From: Methanobacteriota archaeon
GTDB taxonomy: Archaea; Halobacteriota; Methanomicrobia; Methanomicrobiales; Methanoculleaceae
Assembly (NCBI GenBank): GCA_016841955.1
Contig: JAENYE010000007.1
Location: 31,123 to 95,122, forward strand
Direction of reading: 5' to 3'
Length of the DNA stretch: 64,000 bases
In this document: positions 45,160-53,699 of the stretch, one piece after another
Position numbering within the stretch: the stretch's first letter is position 1
Layout of the letters: each line of letters begins with the position of its first letter
Made by a program: the position numbers and the translations under genes
Notes under the pieces: model-generated
Told to the model about the DNA's origin: nothing
The model's input: the letters and a program-made list of their open reading frames with translations, nothing else
Databases searched by the model: none

Positions 45160-45560
45160 TTGTGCAGTATCATATGCGGCACAGATTTGCACCGGAGGTG
45201 CGCAACTCGCACTTGAGGGTGCTTAAATTACGCTTAGCTACACATGCCCAGACACGGATTTCGAGGGGGTATCACCACGCACTGCCCCCGCCCCTTGGGG
45301 CGGGGGAGGAGGCCGGAGGCCGGGCGGGGTGGGGGTACAGTACCACCTTATGAGGTGAAGACAGGGGAGGGGGGCACGCCGCCCTCAAAGCCTAACGGCT
45401 TCTCGTGCTCTGTTCCTATCGGAACGTCGCACTCCCCGTCAGCCCCACCCCGCGTGGCGATAGCCACCACGGTCCACTGCACGGTGTTTGCTCCTCGTTC
45501 GGGCCGTTCCGCCTGTTGCGCTCCAGAAACTCACATCACATCTCGCGGCGCCCGAACTCT
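45160..45560 (+). repeat. hairpin-array repeat region, member 2 of the dispersed family
   Basis: A 580-bp gap (45094-45673) mostly made of GC-rich hairpin units. GCACcggaGGTGC and GCACttgagGGTGC at 45190-45222; GGGGGTATCACCACGCACTG followed by CGCCCC-tt-GGGGCG at 45266-45306, nearly repeated at 63902; AAGCC-taac-GGCTT and GTTCC-tatc-GGAAC near 45388-45425 in reverse orientation. No protein gene is supported; the long open frames lack coding-like composition. Confidence 0.65.
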
Positions 45561-45673
45561 CTTGAGGCGATCCTAACAGTAAATCCAATGACCATCAACC
45601 CCTCCGCGGCCTCGTGCACCAAAAAATAGCACCGTCCCCCATCGGTGGGACAAAAAAGCCGGAACGCCCCCAC

Positions 45674-46282
45674 TCAACAGACCCGTTCGATAAAATTCTC
45701 GAGGATTCGAAGACCGACCGCCCCGCTCTTCTCGGGGTGGAACTGGACCCCGTAGGTGAGCCCGCACTTGACGGCGGAGGCGAAGGGGCGGATGTAGGTG
45801 GTGCTCGCGAGGGTATGGTCCGGTGCGGCCGCCGCGTAGTAGGAGTGGACGAAGTAGACGTACTCCTCCTCGCGAAGCCCGTCGAAGAGCGGGGTCTCCC
45901 GGTCGATACGGATGGTGTTCCACCCCATGTGGGGGACCTTCTCCCCGGCGGCCGGGACGAACCGCTTCACGTCTCCCGGGACGAGACCGAGCCCCCGGTG
46001 GACGCCATGCTCTTCGCTGCTGTCCATGAGCATCTGCATCCCGAGGCAAATCCCGAGGAACGGCGTATCGCCGGCCGCGGCAAGGACGGTCTGCTGCAGA
46101 TCGCCGAGCATCTCCATCCCATCCCGGAATGCCCCCACACCGGGGAGGACGATGCCGTCGGCCGACGCGATCGCCTCCGGGTCCGCCGTGATCGTCGCCG
46201 CTGCTCCTGCCCGCTCGAGGCCCCGGAGGACGCTCCGGAGGTTGCCGAGCCCGTAATCAATTATAACTATCCTCTTCTTCAT
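45674..46282 (-). CDS. hisH: imidazole glycerol phosphate synthase, glutaminase subunit HisH
   Basis: A 202-residue class I glutamine amidotransferase. IVIIDYGLGNLRSVLRGLER is the typical start; the nucleophile Cys is in FLGICLGMQ, and His and Glu in YGVQFHPEKS. HisH supplies ammonia from glutamine to HisF in histidine biosynthesis. ATG 46282 has GGGGAG about 6 nt upstream; ATG 46288 is also in frame. Its first codons overlap the end of the upstream PUA-PAPS-reductase gene by 26 nt, so the two are coupled. No other his gene is in the window. Confidence 0.93.
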   Translation of the reverse strand: MKKRIVIIDYGLGNLRSVLRGLERAGAAATITADPEAIASADGIVLPGVGAFRDGMEMLGDLQQTVLAAAGDTPFLGICLGMQMLMDSSEEHGVHRGLGLVPGDVKRFVPAAGEKVPHMGWNTIRIDRETPLFDGLREEEYVYFVHSYYAAAAPDHTLASTTYIRPFASAVKCGLTYGVQFHPEKSGAVGLRILENFIERVC

Positions 46283-47672
46283 CCGCATCTCCCCGTTTTC
46301 GCCACAATCCGCGCTCGATCCAGTCGCGAGAGAGGCCCTGCTTCTCCTGCCACCCGGCGAGTTTTGCGAGCCACATCTCCCAGAGTTCGGGGCAGGACTC
46401 CCCGATGATCTCAAACGTCGCAAGGTCGCTCGAGGGGCACATGAAACACCCGATACGGTCGAGCCCCCGCTCGTAGAGGCGGTTGTAGGGCGCCTTCTCG
46501 CGGAAGATATAGAGCCAGACATGCATCGCCGTCCACTGCTGGATGGGGGCCGCCGAGAGTTGCTGCGGGATATTGGGGTTCCGCCAGACCCGCCTGCTCT
46601 GCATCCGCTTCACCGACTCGTACTTCCGCTGCCCGATGAACGAGAGGCATTCTCCCCAGTGCTCGCCGATCAGGCGGCCGACGGGATGGAGCTTGCAGAC
46701 CCTGCAACACCAGCGGTTATCCACGGCCGGCGGGCCGTTCTCCTCGAACACCTTCCAGAACGTCTCTTCGTCGCAGACCCGGAGCACCTCGAGCCCGTAA
46801 CGTTCCGCCACCGCGTCCACGTTCTCGCAGGTCTCCGGGAACTCGAGCCCCGTGTCGGCAAAGAGGAGCGGCACCGGGCCGAGCGCTTTTAAGACGACGA
46901 GCAGGGTTGCGAGGCTGTCCTTTCCGCCGGAGTAGGAGACCGTGGGCTTCTCGGGGTTCTGTTCCGCCACCTCCCTGACGAACCGGATGCTCGCGGCCTC
47001 GTATTCCGCGAGGACCTGTTCGTTTGCCGCGACGGCGTCATCCCACGTCGCCTCGCCGGGGACACAGACCGAGGATCCGTTCTTCCGCGTCCGGACGACG
47101 AGCCCCCGCTCCATCGCCGCGGCGGTGGCGGCGTCGACCTTTGCCCTGCCGACGCCGATGCACTCGCCGGTTCTCGTCAGGACGAAGACCTCGTCGCCTT
47201 CGGCGACGGCAGGGTCGATCGAGACGAGGCCCGGTGCGAGGACGCTTGCCCCCCCGTCACGGATGGACGGGATCGCGCCGTCGTCGACGACGACGTAGCG
47301 CTTCGTCGGCCGCAGGTAAGCTGCGGCGGCAGGGCGCGGGAGGGGCTCCCAGCGCCGCTCGTCGGGGATGTAACGGACCGCGCCCACGACCGCACCGCCG
47401 AGGACGACCTCGTCCATGCGGTCCTCGGCGGGAACCTTGTTGAGGAGCGCGATATGGCCTTCCGGTATCAGCGGCGCTCCGAAATGCTCGCTGAATATGC
47501 GGTTGACCCGCTCGGCGTCGTCGGAAAACGCAGGACGTGCGTCTCCCGGCGGCGTGACGGCTACCGGGCGGGTCGGGGCGCCGCAGGCGCAGACCCCGGA
47601 GAGCACGGGAGCGTGGCAGGAGTCGCACCAGCGAAGCAGGATCTTTCCGAGGTAGATGCGAGGCATTCTCAT
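46257..47672 (-). CDS. PAPS-reductase-family protein with zinc ribbon and PUA domain
   Basis: About 471 residues from ATG 47672 (an upstream open frame is not supported). Order: zinc ribbon (CDSCHAPVLSGVCACG), a variable region, a PUA domain (about 170-245, VVVDDGAIPSIRDGGASVL, AEGDEVFVLTRTGECIGVGR), and an adenine-nucleotide alpha-hydrolase domain with the PP-loop SYSGGKDSLATLLV and Cys-rich RWCCRVCKLHPVG and GCFMCPSSD. This architecture occurs in archaeal proteins thought to act in RNA or sulfur metabolism. The PUA domain points to RNA. It overlaps hisH; whether that has functional meaning is unclear. Confidence 0.85.
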   Translation of the reverse strand: MRMPRIYLGKILLRWCDSCHAPVLSGVCACGAPTRPVAVTPPGDARPAFSDDAERVNRIFSEHFGAPLIPEGHIALLNKVPAEDRMDEVVLGGAVVGAVRYIPDERRWEPLPRPAAAAYLRPTKRYVVVDDGAIPSIRDGGASVLAPGLVSIDPAVAEGDEVFVLTRTGECIGVGRAKVDAATAAAMERGLVVRTRKNGSSVCVPGEATWDDAVAANEQVLAEYEAASIRFVREVAEQNPEKPTVSYSGGKDSLATLLVVLKALGPVPLLFADTGLEFPETCENVDAVAERYGLEVLRVCDEETFWKVFEENGPPAVDNRWCCRVCKLHPVGRLIGEHWGECLSFIGQRKYESVKRMQSRRVWRNPNIPQQLSAAPIQQWTAMHVWLYIFREKAPYNRLYERGLDRIGCFMCPSSDLATFEIIGESCPELWEMWLAKLAGWQEKQGLSRDWIERGLWRKRGDADEEEDSYN

Positions 47673-47912
47673 ATCCGTTGGAGAGAAACGGATAAAAATC
47701 TTGGTGTATTCCAGATCTTCCCCGCAGTATTCCGCTTGAAACGGGAATTTCGCCCGGCGAGAGGTCGCCCCCATCCCGCGGCGACCTCTCCCCACCGTAT
47801 CGGTGGATGAGACCCCGGGTGCGTATTCCGTTTCCCCTGAACATGATTCTCCGGGTGCATCGGGGGGTGGGATGCGTACCATTAAATACACCCTCTATCT
47901 CATAGTATTGTC

Positions 47913-48236
47913 ATGTTCAATCATGTAGAATTGTGGGCGCTGCTTCGGCATCGGCGCCTCAACGATTCTACGCTGGTGAATGGAGAGATACCATATGTAC
48001 CGGGTGATTTCGTGACCCCCCGTCTGCCGGCCGCAAAGACCGCAGGTGCAGCACCGGGCCTCCCTGTTACGGCGATTGACCCCGGGACCCCGCCCGGAAC
48101 CGCAACCCCCGGGCGGCGGGTTCCGTGCGCCGGATCACTCCGGCAGCGCAGGTTTGCGGGGCGTCCTCTAGAGACGACCGCTTCCGGGGAGCAACGGGTG
48201 GTCGGCAGGGGTGCATGGGGTGAAAGACATGCATGA
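47913..48236 (+). CDS. doubtful 107-residue ORF after a TATA box
   Basis: ATG 47913 lies about 26 nt after ATTAAATACA, where a leaderless transcript would start, which is why it is listed. The first 30 residues (MFNHVELWALLRHRRLNDST) look protein-like, but the rest is Pro/Gly/Arg-rich without family resemblance, as in noncoding GC-rich DNA. It may only be a leader for the membrane protein at 48253. Confidence 0.25.
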   Translation: MFNHVELWALLRHRRLNDSTLVNGEIPYVPGDFVTPRLPAAKTAGAAPGLPVTAIDPGTPPGTATPGRRVPCAGSLRQRRFAGRPLETTASGEQRVVGRGAWGERHA

Positions 48237-48252
48237 GAGCAGGGGTGCAAAA

Positions 48253-48549
48253 ATGGCGTCATTGCGCGTTGCGGGAAAATCGCTCCGAAAGACCGAGGTC
48301 CTGGGGCTGCTCATATTCACCCTCATGGCGGTCGTCATGCTTGCGGTCGGTGCCGCGCTCTTCTGCGACTGGCTCGCCGAGCCGGGATCGGCGCCTGCAG
48401 GAACACCGGCCGAGCTCGGGCCGATATCGGGAGGCCTCGCCGTTGCCGGCGCGATCCCGGTCGTGGCCCTCGTGATAGGCGTCGAGGTGATCGGGGGGTT
48501 CTCGCTGATCGTGCTCTATATGCTCTCCGGCATCAGGCACGGGGTGTAA
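48253..48549 (+). CDS. two-helix membrane protein, unknown
   Basis: About 98 residues from ATG 48253, which has AGGGGTG about 6 nt upstream (earlier in-frame ATGs at 48211 and 48229 are less well placed). A basic N-terminus (KSLRKTEV) precedes helix 1 (LLIFTLMAVVMLAVGAALF), a Pro/Gly linker, and helix 2 (VVALVIGVEVIGGFSLIVLY). Topology suggests both ends inside. No family recognised and no operon partner. Confidence 0.6.
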   Translation: MASLRVAGKSLRKTEVLGLLIFTLMAVVMLAVGAALFCDWLAEPGSAPAGTPAELGPISGGLAVAGAIPVVALVIGVEVIGGFSLIVLYMLSGIRHGV

Positions 48550-48690
48550 GGCTCCTGCCCCCACCACCCGGTTTTTCCGATCCCGCGCTCGGGCGACCTT
48601 CCGGTGCGACCCCCGATCTCCTCATGGACGGAGAGCGGTAAAAAACGCTTAATTTAGTCTCAATCCTGGAAAAAAAGACTGAATGAGCAT

Positions 48691-48700
48691 AAAATTTATA
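48691..48700 (+). promoter_or_regulatory. strong TATA box of the microprotein gene
   Basis: AAAATTTATA within GCATAAAATTTATATCC is a near-ideal archaeal TATA box. A start about 25 nt downstream leaves a leader of about 30 nt containing the GGAGGTG ribosome site. Confidence 0.65.
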
Positions 48701-48754
48701 TCCTGACCGGATAACATCAGATATATCCCTCCTCGGGAAGGAGGTGTGTCACTC

Positions 48755-48835
48755 ATGGCAAAGGACAGGAAGTCTCAGGATAAGAAGCAGGAGAAGAAGA
48801 CGGAGAAGGTTCAGGACAAGGCTAAGAAGAACTAG
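48755..48835 (+). CDS. 26-residue lysine-rich microprotein
   Basis: ATG 48755 encodes MAKDRKSQDKKQEKKTEK followed by VQDKAKKN and stop. Half of the residues are Lys or Arg, with no hydrophobic core, so the product is probably disordered and may bind nucleic acids or act as a charge spacer. Support for expression is strong: consensus TATA box at 48691, a full GGAGGTG site at 48739 with good spacing, and an oligo-T terminator just after. No family is known to me. It stands alone. Confidence 0.65.
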   Translation: MAKDRKSQDKKQEKKTEKVQDKAKKN

Positions 48836-49487
48836 ACCCCCAACCTTTACACATCCTCTTTTTCGGGCCGGAGCTCCGGTTCGATACACTCTTTTCCCCG
48901 TTACCGCATATCCCTGGCGACTATCGTCTTCACCGGAACCCCCGCGGGTTACAGCCTCCGCGACGCCCCGGCCACCAGGGCGATGACGGGCACGATCTCC
49001 AGCCGCACCGCGGACATACCCCCATCCGCTATAGGTACTTTTTGATTCCGCTGCAGCCATGCCGTACGCCGGGACCGAAGGACCCTTTCTGCCGGTCCGG
49101 GCGCGATCGCGGGATCCTGTGGACGATGGCGTTGCGGCCGGGGATCCCAGGCAGGTATTGCCGGAGTGGCAAATCCGGTGCCAACCTGTTTTATCCGATC
49201 AGTAGTAGATCTGTACCAAATGTATTATCCCCGGGATGAATAATGTTTCAATGTCGTACGCCTCTCCATGCCCGCTGAGGCGGCGGTGATCTGCCTGTTG
49301 TCCGGTGGGGGACCCATGCGTGCGATCGGAAGGTCGAGGCGTGCCTGCAAAACAGCCCCCTCAGCGGGGAAGGCCGCAGGTGCGGATGCCGCCGCACGTA
49401 TGCAGGCCCGTTTCGTGCCGTTCATGAAGGCCGGGCCTGCTGCCGCGGAGGCTCCCTCTGCAGGATACGTAAGGAGAAAATGAAGGT
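48836..49487. other. 650-bp gap, no supported gene
   Basis: On the minus strand ATG 49017 to TAA 48949 gives 22 residues (VRLEIVPVIALVAGASRRL) that look like the cut start of a DUF3096-type small membrane protein, probably a relic. A frame at 49268-49483 lacks protein-like composition. AT-rich TGTACCAAATGTATTATCC near 49213 may belong to the promoter of the following PAS gene. Otherwise nothing seen. Confidence 0.35.
48859..48863 (+). terminator. oligo-T terminator of the microprotein gene
   Basis: CATCCTCTTTTTCGGG about 25 nt after the stop codon. Confidence 0.45.
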
Positions 49488-51797
49488 ATGCGGATATCAG
49501 GACTGTTGCAGGAACGGAGTGGTAGGATGAAGAGCCTGTCTGATACGTCCCCGGCAGGTCTGCTGCGGATGCTACAGGATGCCGACCCTGCTCTTGACCC
49601 TCAGGCGTGGGAGAGGCTAAAAACCGGCATCGAAGCCCTGCTCGCTGAGAACCGGGATCTTGCCGCCCGGAACGCCCGTGTAGAGCTGGAGCGCGATGCG
49701 CTCTTCGCCGCCATCGGCAGGCAGGGGATCGTCTACGACGCCGCCGGCGGGGTGGTCGTGACGGGTCCGGGTGACGAGAACCGGATAGCCCGGTCGCTCT
49801 CCGGGATGCGTGATACGCCCGGGGACGTACCGCTCCATTATCCCGACGGCAGACCGGTCCGGCCCGAGGACCTCCCCGGGCACCTGGCGCTCAGGGGGGA
49901 GACGCTCGAGTCCTGCCGGTTCGTTATTCCTGACCGCGGGAACGGGGAGATCCACATAACCGTATCCGCTTCGCCCATCATAACCGGGGAGACGATCACC
50001 GGTGCCGTCGTCACCTGGCAGGACGTCACCGGGGAAGAAAAGACCAGACGCCGCCTGGAGGAGGCGAACACCCTGCTTGAGGGTTTGTTTGAGAGCCTCG
50101 GCGACATAGTCGGCATCCAGTTGCCGGACCATACGATCCTGCGCTACAACCGTGCCGGCTACGAGATGCTCGGGATAACGCCGGAGGAGGCGAAAGGGTG
50201 GAAGTGCTACGAACTCATCGGGCGGATCGTGCCCTGCGCGGTCTGCGCGACGGACCTTGCGCTCGCGAGTAGAAAGCAGGAGGTTGTCGAGAAGTTCGTG
50301 CCCGAACTCGGGCGGTACATGGAGTGCCGCTCAAGCCCGATCCTCGACGAACAGGGGGAAGTGGAGTTGGTCGTCGAGCAGCTCTACGACATCACCGACC
50401 GGAAGCGCACCGAGTATGAACTCCGGGAGAGCGAGGCGACGGCCCGCGCCCTCCTCGACGCCCCCGAAGAGATGATCGTTCTCCTTGATACGGAAGGCAG
50501 GCTTATCGACGTCAACGAGACGGCGACCCGGCGGTTTGCGCTCTCCCGGGAGGACCTCATCGGCACGAATGTGTGCGATCTTCTCCCGCCGGACATGGCG
50601 GGGGTATATGCGGCCCGTTTCCACGAGGTCGCCAGGTCGGGCAGGGCCGCACGATTCGAGGATACATGGCAAGGGCGTCTGTACGATGCCGTTCTCTACC
50701 CGGTCAGGGATGAGCACGGCGGCGTCACCCGGGTCGCGGTCATTGCGAGGGATATCACCGACGTGAAGCGGGCGGGGGATGCCCTGCGGAACCTGACACA
50801 CGACCTGAACGAGCGGATAAAAGAACTCTCGACCCTTTACGCGGTATCCCGCATCATTGAGCAGCCGGGAATCACGCTCGACGGGATCTTCCGCGACGCC
50901 GTTCAGGTGCTCCCTTCCGGCTGGCAGTACCCGGAGGATACCGTTGCCAGGATCACGGTGCGTGGGCGCGAGTACAGGACGGAACGGTTCCGGGAGACGC
51001 CCTGGCGGCAGGCGTCTCCAATTGTCGTCCACGCCGAGACGGTCGGCACGGTGGAGGTCTGCTACCTCCGCGAGATGCCCGGGGAGGACGAAGGCCCGTT
51101 CCTCCGGGAGGAGCGATCGCTGATAGATACTATCGCCGGACGTCTCGGGAGAACGATGGAGCGATTCCAGGCACGAGAGTGTCTCGAGAAGAGCGAATCC
51201 CAGTTCCGGGAGATCACGCAGCAGAGTTTCGATATGATCTACACCTGCTACCACGAGGGCGGGATCGCCTACATGTCCCCGGCGGTGATGAGGATCCTCG
51301 GCTATACCCCCGACGAACTCATCGGCTGCCAGTGCCGCGACTACGTCGTCCCATCGTCCCTCCCCGTGTGGGAGGAGGGACGGAAGAAGATAGTCAGGGG
51401 CGAGCCGGTCGAGGGGCTCGAGATCGAGTTCCGCCGCAAAGACGGGTCCGTGGCGTTCCTCGAGCTGAACGAATCCCCGATCGTCCGCGACCGGTCGGTG
51501 ATCGGGGTTCACGTGGTCGGCAGGGATATAACCGAGCGGAAACAGAACGAGCAGCTCCGCCGGCAGGCGTTCGAGCAGATCGAGCGGAACATCGAGCAGT
51601 TCGCGATCCTCGGCGACCACATCCGCCAGCCGCTCCAGGTGATCCTCGGCATGACCGAACTGCTCGACGAAGGGACGGCCGTAGAGAGGATCGGGGAGCA
51701 GGTCGAGCGGATCAACGGCTACATCCGGGAGCTCGACCGGGGCTGGATCGAGTCGAGGCAGGTCCGGGAGTTCCTCCGGAAGCATGAGCTGGCGTGA
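49488..51797 (+). CDS. multi-PAS signalling protein with HisKA-like end (no HATPase)
   Basis: A 769-residue soluble protein. After a helical start come PAS domains at about 65-185 and 190-310 (with an unusual CAVCATD Cys pair near 255), a third at about 320-430, a GAF-like or linker region (about 435-560, TLYAVSRIIEQPG) and a fourth PAS at about 565-690. The last 75 residues (FAILGDHIRQPLQVILGMTE, ELDRGWIESRQVREFLRKHE) equal the C-terminal module of the ErcA-linked sensor. There is no ATPase domain. Start ATG 49488 follows AAGGAG; ATG 49527 is a shorter option. Partner unknown. Confidence 0.8.
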   Translation: MRISGLLQERSGRMKSLSDTSPAGLLRMLQDADPALDPQAWERLKTGIEALLAENRDLAARNARVELERDALFAAIGRQGIVYDAAGGVVVTGPGDENRIARSLSGMRDTPGDVPLHYPDGRPVRPEDLPGHLALRGETLESCRFVIPDRGNGEIHITVSASPIITGETITGAVVTWQDVTGEEKTRRRLEEANTLLEGLFESLGDIVGIQLPDHTILRYNRAGYEMLGITPEEAKGWKCYELIGRIVPCAVCATDLALASRKQEVVEKFVPELGRYMECRSSPILDEQGEVELVVEQLYDITDRKRTEYELRESEATARALLDAPEEMIVLLDTEGRLIDVNETATRRFALSREDLIGTNVCDLLPPDMAGVYAARFHEVARSGRAARFEDTWQGRLYDAVLYPVRDEHGGVTRVAVIARDITDVKRAGDALRNLTHDLNERIKELSTLYAVSRIIEQPGITLDGIFRDAVQVLPSGWQYPEDTVARITVRGREYRTERFRETPWRQASPIVVHAETVGTVEVCYLREMPGEDEGPFLREERSLIDTIAGRLGRTMERFQARECLEKSESQFREITQQSFDMIYTCYHEGGIAYMSPAVMRILGYTPDELIGCQCRDYVVPSSLPVWEEGRKKIVRGEPVEGLEIEFRRKDGSVAFLELNESPIVRDRSVIGVHVVGRDITERKQNEQLRRQAFEQIERNIEQFAILGDHIRQPLQVILGMTELLDEGTAVERIGEQVERINGYIRELDRGWIESRQVREFLRKHELA

Positions 51798-51879
51798 GAG
51801 AGAAGGTCTCACGCGAAGGCGCGAAGGCCGCGAAGACGGGGAGGACGTGTATCACAGACTTCGCGTTTTTCGCAGCTCC

Positions 51880-51990
51880 GGACGTCCCGTCCGTCGCACT
51901 TCGAAGCCTGACGGCTTCTCACGCTCCTTCCCCTGCGGGGGAGTTGCACTTCGCACCTGGCGGTGCTCAAGCTCGCTACGCTCGCTCTTC
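51880..51990 (-). repeat. hairpin-array repeat, member 3 of the dispersed family
   Basis: On the minus strand the units read GAGCTTGAG CACC-gcca-GGTG CGAAGTGC, CCCC-gca-GGGG, AAGGAGCGTGAG AAGCC-gtca-GGCTT CGAAGTGCGACG and GGACG-ggac-GTCC, so they share spacers with the array at 27.1 kb. It lies just after the PAS gene and may act in 3'-end formation or be a mobile repeat. Confidence 0.65.
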
Positions 51991-52084
51991 GCGTGAGTCG
52001 ACGGGAAAAGGAATGGTAACGCGGTTCCGTGCGAAGACGAGCGCGGGGCACACCTGAGTCTACGCCCCGGTCGGATTTACCGGA

Positions 52085-52169
52085 TGCGGGGGAAGGGATT
52101 CGAACCCTTGAACTCCTTCAAGACTGGACCCTAAATCCAGCGCCTTTGACCTGGCTCGGCAACCCCCGC
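52085..52169 (-). tRNA. tRNA-Leu (anticodon TAG)
   Basis: An 85-nt minus-strand class II tRNA with a long variable arm (TCTTGAAGGAGTTCAAG region). Acceptor GCGGGGG/CCCCCGC; anticodon stem CTGGA/TCCAG enclosing TTTAGGG (anticodon TAG, reading CUA); T arm AAGGG-TTCGAAT-CCCTT. Discriminator A; CCA is not encoded. Confidence 0.92.
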
Positions 52170-52357
52170 GTGCATATATGTCGGTGCCGGGAGAATTATA
52201 CTTGTTCCCCGGCGGCCGGGCTCGTTGCGCGGCAGCCTGCCTGACGGGCGGCGTGCGCGGTATCACCCTCATCCGGGCCTGATCCGAAAACCCTGCCCGG
52301 TCCCGGGATCCGGCAACAGCGGCGCAAAGAGTCCCGAAACGGTGCGTGGAAAAATAT

Positions 52358-52390
52358 ATTGTATATAAAATTCATTACATTATATACAAT
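52358..52390. promoter_or_regulatory. perfect inverted repeat upstream of the eha-fwd genes
   Basis: ATTGTATATAA (52358-52368) and TTATATACAAT (52380-52390) are perfect 11-bp inverted arms with an 11-nt spacer, embedded in AT-rich DNA within a GC-rich region. It is a good dimer-binding site and also contains TATA-like cores. It lies 125 nt before ehaB. CCTTTATTGA at 52470 may be the actual promoter of the operon. Confidence 0.6.
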
Positions 52391-52514
52391 ATTAATCAGG
52401 TGCCATCATGCCGGAGGTGCGCCGGAGGCGCAATTCGGCCGAATCGTGCCCGAAATGTTAACAACAAAACCTTTATTGAATTGATTGACCGTATTTTCCA
52501 TTAGTTGAGCTAGA

Positions 52515-53000
52515 ATGCTGGGCGAGTTCCTCCATATCCTGGCGGCAGCGACTATCAGCTGGATTCTCTTCGTGACCGTCGATATTCTCTTCAGGTTGCC
52601 GGAAGCGGGGGGCGTCAGCGGAGCGTCTGCCGTCGCGCGGGATATCGAGGCCGGCGGCGGCGCTCTTGCCGGCGGCACCATGATGGGGAACATCGTCTGC
52701 TCCCCCGACGCCTCGGCCGGGACACTCCTTGCCGCCTGCGGCGTCTACGTCGCCGGCATCCCCGGCGGGCTCGCCGCGGCCCTGATGGTCTTTATCGGCA
52801 ACCGCATCTGCCACGACCCCGGCTACGCGGGGACCACCGGCGCAGTCCTCGCCACGTTCGTCGTCTACGCCTTCACCCAGGTCGGGTTCGCCGCCACGGA
52901 CTTCATCGCAGGCATGGTGATCGCCATCCTCACCATCCAGGGGCTCTCCCATACCCACGCAAGCAGGCTTCTTGCACGGCTCTGGAGGATCAGACAGTGA
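52515..53000 (+). CDS. ehaB: energy-converting hydrogenase Eha, subunit B (membrane)
   Basis: A 161-residue membrane protein with about four helices (FLHILAAATISWILFVTVDI, LLAACGVYVAGIPGG, LATFVVYAFTQVGFAATDF). Assignment to EhaB is by place (first in the gene train), length and hydrophobic pattern rather than a known motif. Eha couples Na+/H+ flow to ferredoxin reduction with H2. Its stop overlaps the next gene's GTG. No EhaA-like ORF precedes it. Confidence 0.75.
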   Translation: MLGEFLHILAAATISWILFVTVDILFRLPEAGGVSGASAVARDIEAGGGALAGGTMMGNIVCSPDASAGTLLAACGVYVAGIPGGLAAALMVFIGNRICHDPGYAGTTGAVLATFVVYAFTQVGFAATDFIAGMVIAILTIQGLSHTHASRLLARLWRIRQ

Positions 53001-53236
53001 TCGCGCTCTATCTCGTGGCCGCGATCGCGGTCTTTGCCGCTATCCGGGTCGTTATCGAGCGGAACACCGGCCGGAAACTCCCCTACGCGAACGTCATGAA
53101 CTTCGCCGTCGCCGGTACACTCGTCCTGCTGCTGGATCACCCGCTCTCCCTCGTCGCGGCGGCAGCCTACTTCGTCGGCTCCACGCTCGAGGCGAACGCC
53201 GTAGCAAGCACCTATGCGGGGGGGGTGAAGCGGTGA
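52997..53236 (+). CDS. ehaC: Eha subunit C (membrane)
   Basis: A 79-residue protein from GTG 52997 that overlaps the ehaB stop by 4 nt. Two to three helices (MIALYLVAAIAVFAAIRVVI, FAVAGTLVLLLDHPLSLV, VAAAAYFVGSTLEANAVAS). Assigned by order and size in the Eha train; a structural membrane subunit. Confidence 0.7.
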   Translation: MIALYLVAAIAVFAAIRVVIERNTGRKLPYANVMNFAVAGTLVLLLDHPLSLVAAAAYFVGSTLEANAVASTYAGGVKR

Positions 53237-53463
53237 TCGTCGCACTGCAGGTCGCGTTCGGGCTCGTCGCGCTCCTGGGTGCGGTCTCTACCGCTCTTAC
53301 CCGGGACTCCTACGGGAAGGTGATCTCGCTCGGGATCCTCGTCGCCGGTATCGTGCCGTTCATCGTAGACCGCGGCTACCTGGACGTCGCCATCACGGTC
53401 TCCCTCATCGCCCCGGTCGTCACGATATTCGTCCTCATGGCCGTGAGGAGGGCCGAAGCGTGA
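53233..53463 (+). CDS. ehaD: Eha subunit D (membrane)
   Basis: A 76-residue protein from GTG 53233 overlapping the previous stop (GTGA). Helices VALQVAFGLVALLGAVSTAL, VISLGILVAGIVPFIVD and AITVSLIAPVVTIFVLMAV. The TRDSYGKVISLGILV segment recalls small Mrp/Mbh antiporter-like subunits. Assigned by order. Confidence 0.7.
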   Translation: MIVALQVAFGLVALLGAVSTALTRDSYGKVISLGILVAGIVPFIVDRGYLDVAITVSLIAPVVTIFVLMAVRRAEA

Positions 53464-53699
53464 ACGCCGTCTTCGTCCTCGGCCTCGCCATCCTCGTGAT
53501 CGGCGTCCTCTCCGTCGCCTTCGTGCGGCCGAAGACCTACGTCGCCCGGCTGATCAACCTCGAGATACCGGCATGGGGCCTCTTACTGGTCATGCTCGCC
53601 TACGACGAGGCCCTGGCCCTCCTGACGTTCGTCGCGGTCACCGCGATCAGCACGTTCGTCATCGTGCGCCTGATGGAGTGGAGGGATGCATCGTGCTGA
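53460..53699 (+). CDS. ehaE: Eha subunit E (membrane)
   Basis: A 79-residue protein with ATGA-type overlap to ehaD. Three helices (FVLGLAILVIGVLSVAFV, LEIPAWGLLLVMLAYDEAL, LLTFVAVTAISTFVIVRLM). An Asp-Glu pair lies at the start of the last helix. Assigned by order and length. Confidence 0.7.
   Translation: MNAVFVLGLAILVIGVLSVAFVRPKTYVARLINLEIPAWGLLLVMLAYDEALALLTFVAVTAISTFVIVRLMEWRDASC

Noticed and set aside
48949..49017. 22-residue minus-strand ORF resembling the start of DUF3096
   Set aside because: Too short for a confident family match; noted as a possible relic in the gap entry only.
49268..49483. A 71-residue ORF before the PAS gene
   Set aside because: Ala/Gly/Arg-rich without family pattern, ribosome site or promoter spacing; likely noncoding.
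52408..52461. 17-codon ORF (MPEVRRRRNSAESCPKC) upstream of ehaB
   Set aside because: No ribosome site, and the DNA is a GCGCC-GGA-GGCGC hairpin like the dispersed repeats; coding is not supported.
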